Positions 27,073 through 35,141 of a stretch of 64,000 bases of DNA are shown in pieces. A model generated the notes under the pieces. It was not told the DNA's origin. It worked only from the letters and a program-made list of their open reading frames with translations, and did no database searches. Origin of the DNA: an uncultured Oscillospiraceae bacterium (lineage in GTDB: Bacteria; Bacillota; Clostridia; Oscillospirales; Oscillospiraceae); contig CALWWW010000003.1 of the NCBI GenBank assembly GCA_944385365.1, positions 1 through 64,000 of the forward strand, given 5' to 3'. The first letter of the stretch is position 1. The number at the start of each line of letters is the position of its first letter. Made by a program: the position numbers and the translations under genes.

Positions 27073-28230
27073 CTACGCCGCCAGCCTGTCCATCGCCGCC
27101 TTTGCGGAGGTGTAATCCGCATGAGCGTAATAGTTCAGCGTCATGGTGATATTGGAATGTCCCATGATGTACTGCAGGTCCTTGGGGTTCATCCCAGCGT
27201 GGGCGAGGCGGGTACAGAATGTATGGCGCATGGTATGGGGCGTGATGTTCGGCAGGGCTTCTTCTGGCTTGTGGTGCTTGTTGTACTTTCTGACAAGCCC
27301 CTGGAACATGCTCTCGTAACAGGACGCCGTTTTGGGAAGGCCGCTCTGGTTGAGGAACAGGAAGTTGGTGTAGCCTCCGATATTGACCGGGGCGGCCTTG
27401 CCTCTGTTCTTCACAGCACGCTTCAACGCCTGGTAGACCTTCTCGCTCATGGGGATATGCCGCGCACCCTTTTTGGTCTTGGGCTCGTCCACATAGTAGC
27501 CGAGCTCGCTGTCCTGCAGGAGCTGGTGGTCCACATAGATGCAGCGGTTTTCAAAATCCAGGTCCGTTGTCAGACCACACAGCTCGGAAACGCGGAGGCC
27601 GGTCCCCAGCAGAATGATGATCTCATCACAATACTTCCGGTAGACCGGGTCGCTGCCGGCGAAAGCCAGGAGGCGGTCCTCCTGCTCCTGGGTCAGCGCG
27701 GCTTTTTCCTCCGTGTCATCCTCCAGGACATCGGCTATGGCGAAGTTGAACGGGTTTTTGCGGATGCAGTCATCCTCAATCGCCGTGTAGAAGGCCGCCT
27801 TCAAAGACCGTTTCCAGTTGCTGATGGTCTTGTAGGCGTAGCCCTTCTCGCTCATCCTGATGGCCCATTCCTTGGCGTCCGACAGCTTCACGCTGTCAAT
27901 GCTCCGGGACCCCAGGGGGTCCTCTTTCAGAACGGACATCAGGTATTCCCGGCCCTTCTCGGTGCTCCGCTTGACATTCTTCCGATGGCTGTTCTGCCGG
28001 GCGTAAAGCTGGCAGACCGTCATCTTCTTGCCGATGGTGTCGATCCCATCGTTAATGTCACGCAGGATCTCCTTCACCTTCTCACGGAGCGAAACATCGT
28101 CCCGCTTGCCCGTGGGGGTCTTGTCGGTGGGCACCAGTTTCCAGGCATACACGAATTGAGTTTTACCGCAGGCGTCCGTGTACTTGTAAGCGTGGGCTTT
28201 TTGCTTCTGGAGAGCATCGACCGTCTGCAC
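27073..28230 (-). pseudogene. Tn916-type tyrosine integrase with abnormal N-terminus
   Basis: 385 aa from GTG at 28230. From AYKYTDACGKTQFVYAWK onward it matches Tn916-type integrases (arm-binding domain, core-binding domain, catalytic domain). The catalytic set is visible: Arg in GTGLRVSELCGL, HTMRHTF, GHSNI, and the nucleophile Tyr in TLNYYAHAD. The ~20-25 residues that normally precede this point, including the usual start, are replaced by unrelated sequence (VQTVDALQKQ), and no good ribosome site is seen. No excisionase, relaxase or other element gene is nearby. It is probably a stranded remnant that may have lost expression or arm binding. Confidence 0.75.
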
Positions 28231-28443
28231 GCCGCCATGGAACGGCTTCGGGTCCGGTGCGTATCGGGCATTGTCCTCAACGAGGATGTGTGCCGGAAAT
28301 ACGCCGCCGCCCGTATCCCGCAGATTGTCGCCTACAAGGAAACCTACGGTTACGCCTACCTGTCCAAACGGATCAAGACCGAGGGCCTGGAAGCCGTCAC
28401 CGAGGATTTACAGCGAAACCCTCTGCCCCACGGAGGCCGCTGA
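28201..28443 (+). pseudogene. C-terminal fragment of an unidentified protein
   Basis: A plus-strand frame ends at TGA 28441-28443. Its last ~60 residues (LNEDVCRKYAAARIPQIV, then YKETYGYAYLSKRIKTEGLE) use the GC-rich third positions typical of the neighbours, so I think it is real coding sequence. It has no start of its own, because the upstream side is integrase sequence on the other strand. I cannot name the family. It lies 61 bases before the alcohol dehydrogenase gene and may be the broken end of an upstream gene of that operon. Confidence 0.45.
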
Positions 28444-28504
28444 GACCCTGCAATCTTACATACCAATCCAACATCAGAGATCAATATTTTAGGAGGTTTC
28501 CGCT

Positions 28505-29620
28505 ATGAAAATGAGAGCATCTGTTATGACCGGTGTCGGAAAGCCCCTGGAGGTCCGCGAGGTTGAACTCCACGAGCCCAAGGCCAATGAGGTCCTAGTG
28601 AAAATCCGCGCCACGGCTGTCTGCCACAGTGACCTGAACGTTCTGGAGGACCCCACGACTCCCGTTCCCCAGGTTCTGGGCCATGAGGGCGCCGGTGAAG
28701 TCGTGGCCGTCGGCCCCAACGTCACCACTTGCAAGCCCGGCGACCATGTGGTGCTCAGCTGGGTGCCCTACTGCGGTACCTGCGCCTACTGCCGCGCCGG
28801 CAAGGTGAACCTCTGTGAGGCTGCCTTCGGCCCCATGTTCGGCGGCACCCTGATGGACGGCACCCCCCGCATGAGCATGGACGGCGGTCCCCTCTATCAC
28901 TGCTCTCTGCTGTCCACCTTTGCGGAGTACACCGTCGTCCCCGAGATGAGCTGCGTCAAGGTGGCCGATGAGATGCCCTTTGCCCAGGCCTGTATGATCG
29001 GCTGCGGCGTTGCCACCGGTTACGGCGCTGCTGTCCGTGCCGCTCAGGTTACCCCCGGCTCCTCCGTGGCCATCTTCGGTATCGGCGGCGTTGGCGCCAA
29101 CGCCATCCAGGGCGCCCGCATTGCCGGCGCTTCCAAGATCATCGCCTGCGACATCAAGGACGACAACCTGGAGCTGGCCAAGAAGTATGGCGCTACCCAC
29201 ACCGTCAACACCCTGACCGTGGCCGATGTGCCCGCCGCCATCAAGGAGATGACCGACGGCCTGGGCGTTGAGTACGCCATCGACTGCACCGGCAACACCA
29301 AGGTCGGCTCCATGGCATTCCAGTCTGGCCGCAAGGGTTCCACCACCGTCGTCATCGGCGCATATCCCGCCGACGGCACCCTGGCCCTGCCCTCCGGTTC
29401 CTTCCACCGCTACGGCAAGATCCTCAAGGGCAGCTTCTACGGCGACGTGAACCCCTTCAATGACTTCCCCGGAATCGCCCAGCTGTACCTGGACGGCAAG
29501 TACGATCTGGACAGCCTGATCATCGAGAAGATCGGCCTGGAGGACATCAACCGCGTGTTTGATATCTTCCACGATCCCAAGGGCAAGAACATGGGCCGCT
29601 ACGTCATCGAGTTCGACTAA
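28505..29620 (+). CDS. zinc-dependent alcohol dehydrogenase (medium-chain family)
   Basis: 371 aa. Catalytic zinc ligands in TAVCHSDLNVL and GHEGAGEVV, structural-zinc cysteines in PYCGTCAYCRAGKVNLC, the third catalytic ligand region GCGVATGYGAAV, and the NAD motif GIGGVGANAIQG. It belongs to the class-III-like group of alcohol dehydrogenases. AGGAGGTTTCCGCT precedes the ATG. Its substrate is unknown; codon bias is strong, which suggests high expression. It lies near aspartase and a BCCT transporter. Confidence 0.93.
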   Translation: MKMRASVMTGVGKPLEVREVELHEPKANEVLVKIRATAVCHSDLNVLEDPTTPVPQVLGHEGAGEVVAVGPNVTTCKPGDHVVLSWVPYCGTCAYCRAGKVNLCEAAFGPMFGGTLMDGTPRMSMDGGPLYHCSLLSTFAEYTVVPEMSCVKVADEMPFAQACMIGCGVATGYGAAVRAAQVTPGSSVAIFGIGGVGANAIQGARIAGASKIIACDIKDDNLELAKKYGATHTVNTLTVADVPAAIKEMTDGLGVEYAIDCTGNTKVGSMAFQSGRKGSTTVVIGAYPADGTLALPSGSFHRYGKILKGSFYGDVNPFNDFPGIAQLYLDGKYDLDSLIIEKIGLEDINRVFDIFHDPKGKNMGRYVIEFD

Positions 29621-29977
29621 TCTTGGATTGCGGCGGTGCGGGGCAGACCGGCGGCGGGTCTCGCCGGGCCTGCTTCGCCGGGGCCGCGCTGCGGCTGCTT
29701 GCCATACATCGAGTATGGCGGCGCATCCGCATCTTGCCCCGACAAACCATTCCGCGCCGAGTCCTCTTGCCGTTCTGTCCCTTACCGCCTTTTCGCTCCA
29801 CTGAAAGAGCCTGCAAGGACAGGACGGACCGGATAGGGAAGTGCGGACCGTACCATAAAACGCATGGCCCCGGATTCCTGGGGAATCCGGGGCCATTGGA
29901 AAGTTTTACTCGATTTTTTCAAAAAATCGCAGGGGGTCTGGGGGACAGCGTCCCCCGGAGAAACGAGCCGTTGCCGG
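29621..29977. other. intergenic region with GC-rich block and palindromic repeat
   Basis: 29634-29830 is GC-rich without a convincing gene on either strand. 29868-29888 is a hairpin (CCCCGGATT and AATCCGGGG). 29900-29960 is a repeat-like block: an interspersed 21-mer, the palindrome CGATTTTTTCAAAAAATCG and a GGGGG...CCCCC hairpin. Confidence 0.5.
29900..29960. repeat. interspersed palindromic repeat (REP-like)
   Basis: The 21 bases 29900-29920 recur exactly at 26869-26889. This copy continues into a perfect palindrome (29911-29929) and a second hairpin with GGGGG and CCCCC arms. Similar blocks are, as I recall, frequent between genes of Oscillospiraceae genomes. Confidence 0.55.
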
Positions 29978-30772
29978 TTACAGCAAATCCGCACCGATTT
30001 CGGAACAGGCGGCACACAGCAGGGGAGCCACATCCTCCATATCCTGGTGGGTGAACCGGGTGTCGGGTCCGCCGATGCCCAAAAAGGCCACCAGCTGACC
30101 ACCGGCGTAGATGGGCGCGGAAATACCGTTTTCGCCCATGCTCCATTCTCCCTCTACGGTGCCGTAGCCCCGCTGGGCGGTGAGCCGGACGGCTTCCCGC
30201 ACAGCCTCCAGGTCCTCCACAGGCTGCATCGAAAAGCTCATGGGCTGCTGACGGAGCAGATGCTCCAACTCCCGGGGGGGGAGATCGGCCAGCAGCACCT
30301 TGCCGTTGGAGGTATTCCAGAGGGGCGTGATCTGATTGGTGTAATCCTTCAGCCGAATGCTGAGGGGGGAATCCATCTGGTAGACGACCAACGTACCGCC
30401 GGCATGGGGGACGCTGAGCAAAAGAGATTCCTGTGTGTGCTCCACCAGCCGTTCCATGGCGGGCTGGGCGCGGCGAATCAGGGCCGCGTACCGCCGCTGG
30501 GGCGCGGTACACAGCATGGTGGACCCATAGCCCAGATCATAGTCCTTGGTCTTGGGGTTGCGGCAAAGAAAATGGTACTTCTCCAGGGTGGAGAGAAGCC
30601 GCCAGACGGTGGTGCGGTTAAGTCCCGTCCGCTCACAGAGAACGGGCAGGGATACAGGACCGTCTTCCTCACCGATCATCTGCAATAAATACAGCGCGCG
30701 CTCCACAGATTGGGCGCCGGCGGCACAGCGTTTTTCGGCCTGGGCCGGGGGTGTTTGTGTCGATGGTGACAA
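29978..30772 (-). CDS. IclR-family transcriptional regulator
   Basis: 264 aa from TTG at 30772. The N-terminal winged helix-turn-helix reads AQSVERALYLLQMI, LPVLCERTGLNRTTVWRLLSTLE. The effector domain follows, with LRQQPMSF, RGYGTVEGEWSMGENGISAPIY and GPDTRFTHQDM. IclR regulators bind small carboxylates or aromatics. It is divergent from aspA; an inverted repeat GTTCA-N5-TGAAC sits in the shared gap, so it probably controls aspA and the transporter. The TTG start is a moderate call. Confidence 0.88.
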   Translation of the reverse strand: MSPSTQTPPAQAEKRCAAGAQSVERALYLLQMIGEEDGPVSLPVLCERTGLNRTTVWRLLSTLEKYHFLCRNPKTKDYDLGYGSTMLCTAPQRRYAALIRRAQPAMERLVEHTQESLLLSVPHAGGTLVVYQMDSPLSIRLKDYTNQITPLWNTSNGKVLLADLPPRELEHLLRQQPMSFSMQPVEDLEAVREAVRLTAQRGYGTVEGEWSMGENGISAPIYAGGQLVAFLGIGGPDTRFTHQDMEDVAPLLCAACSEIGADLL

Positions 30773-30871
30773 AATGCCTACCTCCCATGCTCCAACAGCC
30801 CGGCGGCGTCGGAGCGATTTTTCCCTATCATATCATAGCTTTTGACAAAAGAAAAGCACTATGAGCAAAAA

Positions 30872-30886
30872 GTTCAATACATGAAC
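30872..30886. promoter_or_regulatory. candidate IclR operator
   Basis: GTTCAATACATGAAC is a perfect 5-base inverted repeat with 5-base spacer, like GTTC-type sites of IclR members such as PcaR. It is 32 bases before aspA, downstream of a TTGACA at 30842-30847. Confidence 0.5.
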
Positions 30887-30918
30887 AATCCCAATGACAT
30901 AGCAAGAGGTGGATACCC

Positions 30919-32334
30919 ATGCGAATCGAGCACGATTTCCTCGGCCAGATGGAGCTGGAGGATCAGGCGTATTACGGCATACAGACGGTGCGGGGCGTGC
31001 AGAACTCCAACGTCACCGGCCACACCTACGGTGAGGACGGCATGAAAGTGGTCCGGGCCATGGCCCGCATCAAAAAGGCGGCGGCTCTAGCCAATGAGCA
31101 GATCGGCGCCCTGGATGAAAAGCGGGCCTGGGCCATCGGCGTGGCAGCCGATGAGGTTCTGGCCGGAAAACTGGACGATCAGTTCCCGGTGGACATGGTC
31201 ACCGGCGGCGGCGTCAGCATCCATATGAACCTCAACGAGGTTCTGGCCCACCGGGCTTCCATGCTGCTGGACGGCATGGAAGTGCATCCCAATACCCATG
31301 TGAACATGGGACAGTCCACCAATGATGTGCTGCCCTCGGCCATGCTGCTGACCACCCACAGTCTCATTCTGGAAGTGGTCAAGGCCGTGGATGTGCTGGC
31401 GGAAGCCGTGGCCGAACGGGCCGAGGCGTTCAAAGATGTGGTCAAGCTGGGCCGCACCTGTCTCCAGGATGCCATGCCCGTCACCGTGGGACAGGAGCTG
31501 ACCGGCTGGCACAGCTTCCTGCTGCGGCACCGGCAGCTGCTGCTGTATCGGGCAGACGAATGTCTGGAGCTGCCCCTGGGCGGCACGGCTGTGGGCACCG
31601 GCGTCGGCGCCATGCCCGGCTATGTGGAAGCGGTGTACCCGCACCTGAAAACGCTGACCGGCTACAACGTCAAGCCCGCTGCCAACTTCTTCGACGCCAT
31701 GCAGTTTGCCGACGAGTATGTGCACGTTTCGGCCACGCTGAAATCTCTGGCCGCCGGTGTGTCCAAGATGGCTTCGGACTTGCGTATCCTGTCTTCCGGT
31801 CCCCGCGGCGGCTTCGGAGAGCTGCGGCTGCCGGCGGTGCTGCCCGGTTCCTCCATCATGCCCGGCAAGATGAATCCCATTCTGCCGGAGCTGATGATCG
31901 AGATTTATCTGCTGGTCCACGGCAACGACGCGTCTGTGACCATGGCCGCAGAGCGGGGAGAGCTGGACCTCAATGTGTGGGAAGCTGTCATCACCAAGTG
32001 CATTCTGGAGTCCTGCCGGCTTCTGACCCGCGGCCTGCCCCGGTTCGCCCGGGACTGCATCGCGGGCCTGGAGGTCAACGAGGCCCATTGCCACCGTCAG
32101 GCATCGACTTCCGCCGCCATTGCCATGGTCATTTCCGCCGTCTTTGGATATGAGACCGGCTCGGCGGTGGCCCGCAAGGCATTGGAAGAGAACAAGACGG
32201 TGGCGGAGGTGGCCGTGGAACAGGGACTCATGGATGCCGATACTGCCCGGCAACTTCTGGACCCGTCCCTTATGACCCACGGCGATTCGATGGCAGACGC
32301 CATCGCAAAACTGCGCAAAGCAGTGAAGCAATAA
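30919..32334 (+). CDS. aspA: aspartate ammonia-lyase
   Basis: 471 aa of the aspartase/fumarase superfamily. MRIEHDFLGQMELEDQAYYGIQT is a typical aspartase opening, and the superfamily signature GSSIMPGKMNP is at about 310-320. Aspartase converts L-aspartate to fumarate and ammonia. The segment GGGVSIHMNLNEVLAHRA fits aspartase better than fumarase C. AGAGGTGGATACCC precedes the ATG. It is the first gene of an operon with the BCCT transporter. Confidence 0.88.
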   Translation: MRIEHDFLGQMELEDQAYYGIQTVRGVQNSNVTGHTYGEDGMKVVRAMARIKKAAALANEQIGALDEKRAWAIGVAADEVLAGKLDDQFPVDMVTGGGVSIHMNLNEVLAHRASMLLDGMEVHPNTHVNMGQSTNDVLPSAMLLTTHSLILEVVKAVDVLAEAVAERAEAFKDVVKLGRTCLQDAMPVTVGQELTGWHSFLLRHRQLLLYRADECLELPLGGTAVGTGVGAMPGYVEAVYPHLKTLTGYNVKPAANFFDAMQFADEYVHVSATLKSLAAGVSKMASDLRILSSGPRGGFGELRLPAVLPGSSIMPGKMNPILPELMIEIYLLVHGNDASVTMAAERGELDLNVWEAVITKCILESCRLLTRGLPRFARDCIAGLEVNEAHCHRQASTSAAIAMVISAVFGYETGSAVARKALEENKTVAEVAVEQGLMDADTARQLLDPSLMTHGDSMADAIAKLRKAVKQ

Positions 32335-32388
32335 CCCCTGTATCCCAACCGGCTGACGGGCCGGATGATGAGAGAGGAGAGTTTATTT

Positions 32389-34025
32389 GTGAAAAAGAAA
32401 ACCCAACTGCGGCCAGCGGTGCTGCTGGTTCCGTCCGCGATTTTTATTGTGGTCATCATTTTGTCCCTGGTGATCGGTCAGCCCTTTACCGACACGCTGA
32501 CCAAGGGCTTTGAGGTCCTGCAATACAACCTGGGCTGGGTGGTCAGCCTGACCATGTTGTTGTTTGTGGCCTTCGTTGCCGTGGTCATCTTCCACCCCAT
32601 CGGCAAGATCAAGCTGGGCGGCCCCAACGCCAAGCCCAAAATGTCCTATTGGCAGTGGTTCGTCGTTTCCCTCTGCGCCGGCATCGGCACTGGCGTCGTG
32701 TTCTGGGGCGCCGTTGAGCCTCTGGTCTTCACCTTTGAGCCCGCTCCCAGCCTGCATTTGGAGCCGGGCAGCAATGAGGCCGTCATCTGGGCCATGCGTA
32801 CCACCTCATGCACTGGACCCTGACCCCCTACGCCATTTATGTGGCCTTCGGTCTGGTTCTGGCCTATGTCATCCATAATATGCGCAAGCCCTACAACGTC
32901 TCTTCCGGCCTGATTCCGGTTGTGGGTGAGAAGCTGGCCAAGGGCAAGCTGGGCACCTTCGTCGATATGCTGACCTGCTTCGCCCTCATCGGCGGCGTCG
33001 CCGGTTCCCTGGGCTACGGCATCCTGCAGCTGTCCACCGGTATGGATTTGGTCTTCGGCATTGAGCCCACCAAGTTCGTCTACTTCATCGTGGCTGTGGC
33101 CATCTTCGCGGCCTACACCTCCACCGCCATCAGCGGCCTGAACCGCGATATCATGTGGCTGGGCGACAAGAACGCCTGGTTCTATGTGATTCTGCTGTTG
33201 TTCCTCCTGATCTGCGGCCCCGCTTCCTACATCTTTAACCTGCTGACCCAGTCTTTGGGCTCCTTCTTCAACAACTTCGTCGAGTCCATGACCTTCACCG
33301 CTCCGTTCCCCGACAGTGAGCTGTGGCCCCAGTGGTGGGACCAGTACTGGTGGGTTGACTGGCTCAGCTACGGTCCTCTGATGGGTCTGTTCTTCGTCCG
33401 CCTGGGCTATGGCCGTACCCTCCGCGAGTTCGTGGTCGTCAACTGGCTCATGCCCTGCCTGTTCGGCTTCATCTGGTTTGCCATCTTCGGCGGCACCGTC
33501 CTGTATCAGCAGTTCTACGGCGGCGTGGACTACTACTCCATCTACCTGGAAAAGGGCATGGAGGCCATGACGCTGGAAGCCTTCAACAGTGTGCCCTTCG
33601 CACCGGTCATTAAGGCACTTATGCTGTTGATTATCGCTGTGTCTTTTATCACCCTGGCTAACTCCATGATTTCCACCATCGCTTCCATGAGCATCAAGAA
33701 CAGCTCCGAGAACGAGGAAGCTCCCTTCGGCCTGAAGCTGTTCTGGGGCATCATCATCGCTGCTGCCGCCCTGGTGTTCACCCTGGCTGGTGGTATCGAC
33801 GGCGTCAAGATGGTCAAGACCTTCGCCGGTTTCCCCATTGTGTTCCTGGGCATCGTTATGATTGTAGGCTTTATTGTCTATATGGCCAAGCGTCCCAGAG
33901 ACGCGGCGGGCAACTTTGAATATGAAGAAGCCATCGCCAACGCGCCCGACAACGGCGAACCCTGTGCGCCTCCGTCTCCCACCATGGAGAAGCTGAAGGC
34001 TTGGATTCATAGCAAGAAGAAATAA
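32389..34025 (+). pseudogene. BCCT-family transporter, broken by a one-base frameshift
   Basis: The first 140 residues from GTG 32389 (GAGAGGAGAG upstream) are the start of a betaine-choline-carnitine transporter: PSAIFIVVIILSLVIG, GIGTGVVFWGAVEPL, EAVIWAMRTT. The frame then ends at 32821-32823. The remaining ~400 residues continue in another frame from MHWTLTPYAIYVAFG at 32808. One missing base near 32806 (T-T-C-ATG would read TTFMHW) accounts for the break. About 12 helices are otherwise intact. BCCT proteins import quaternary amines with Na+ or H+. It may be a sequencing error; if real, the transporter is inactive. Confidence 0.88.
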
Positions 34026-34031
34026 CATCCC

Positions 34032-34067
34032 GTATAAAAGGCACTGCTTCGGCAGCGCCTCTTATAC
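34032..34067 (+). terminator. hairpin after the BCCT gene
   Basis: A TTCG-capped stem: arms GTATAAAAGGCACTGC and GCAGCGCCTCTTATAC, two mismatches. A TTCG tetraloop is typical of terminators. Confidence 0.65.
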
Positions 34068-34083
34068 ATTATAATATAGTAAG

Positions 34084-34117
34084 CCCGCCTCCGGCCGCAG
34101 CCGGGGGCGGGTTCTTT
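34084..34117. terminator. second terminator hairpin, convergent gap
   Basis: CCCGCCTCCGGC (34084-34095) pairs with GCCGGGGGCGGG (34100-34111), followed by TTCTTT on the plus strand. Confidence 0.65.
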
Positions 34118-35003
34118 ACTGGGCTTGTTGATTGCGGGCGGGCAGTTGGGCCAGGACAATGGCGCCAAACATCAGAATACAGCCCACATATTCCCGGAGA
34201 GACAGCCGTTCGTGGAGCAGCACCGCGCCGAACAGAACAGCAAAAAAGGATTCCAAACTCATGAGCAGGGAAGCCACCGCCGGTTTCGTGTATTTCTGCG
34301 CCACAATCTGCAAGGTGAAAGCCACGCCGCTGGACAGAATACCGGCGTAGCCAATGGGCAGCCAGCACTGGACAATGGCGTTCCAGGAGGGGGACTCCCA
34401 CAGGAATGCGGCCACCCAGGCCAGCACCGCGCAGACGGCAAATTGGATGCAGGATAGCTTCACGCCGTCCACCCGGCTGGAAAAGTGGTCGATAATGAGA
34501 ATGTGGATGGCGAAGCACAGGGCACAGGCCAGCGTCAGCAGTTCACCGGGCCCCACTGTGAGAGATTCGTCCAAACACAGAAGATAGAGAGCCGCGGCGG
34601 CAATGACGGCGCTGATCCACAGATTGACCCAGAACCGGCGGCCCAGCAATACGCTGCATAGGGGGACCAACACCACATAGAGGGCTGTGACAAAGGCGGA
34701 TTTTCCGGCAGTGGTGTACAGAAGTCCTATCTGCTGCAAGGTGGCGGAGATAAACAGAATCACGCCGCACAGACTGCCGCCCAGCCAGAGGTCTCGCCGG
34801 GAACCGGTGGGCGGTGCGGCAGGGGTCCGGCGGGAGAGCACGGCGATGACCGGCAGCAGCACGGCGCTGCCCAAAACGCTGCGGCAGGCCAGAAAGGTCA
34901 GCGGCCCCACATACTCCATTCCGGCGGACTGGGCCACGAAGGCCGCGCCCCAGATCATGGCGGCCAGAACCAGCAGCCCGTTGGAAATCCGTTGTAATTT
35001 CAT
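34116..35003 (-). CDS. EamA/DMT-family transporter
   Basis: 295 aa with ten predicted membrane helices in two EamA repeats (first begins LLVLAAMIWGAAFVAQSAGM; second near LACALCFAIHILIIDHF). The end of the second repeat reads SLLMSLESFFAVLFGAVLLHERL, a family signature. These proteins export metabolites or amino acids. The substrate cannot be told. Start ATG at 35003 with GGTACCTCT upstream, a weak ribosome site. Monocistronic. Confidence 0.88.
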   Translation of the reverse strand: MKLQRISNGLLVLAAMIWGAAFVAQSAGMEYVGPLTFLACRSVLGSAVLLPVIAVLSRRTPAAPPTGSRRDLWLGGSLCGVILFISATLQQIGLLYTTAGKSAFVTALYVVLVPLCSVLLGRRFWVNLWISAVIAAAALYLLCLDESLTVGPGELLTLACALCFAIHILIIDHFSSRVDGVKLSCIQFAVCAVLAWVAAFLWESPSWNAIVQCWLPIGYAGILSSGVAFTLQIVAQKYTKPAVASLLMSLESFFAVLFGAVLLHERLSLREYVGCILMFGAIVLAQLPARNQQAQ

Positions 35004-35141
35004 AGAGGTACCCCGCTTCCACACAAAATCACGGTTAACCGTAGCACAGTTGCGGGCCAATGTCAATGGAGTGCGTTGTAAAGCGGCGCAAAACATGGTA
35101 CAATAGCGCTGAAAAATTTCATGATGCAGGAGGAACACAAC

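Noticed and set aside
29623-30054. 143-codon plus-strand frame after the alcohol dehydrogenase
   Set aside because: It crosses a hairpin and a repeat and runs into antisense iclR; composition is Arg/Pro-rich and no ribosome site is present.
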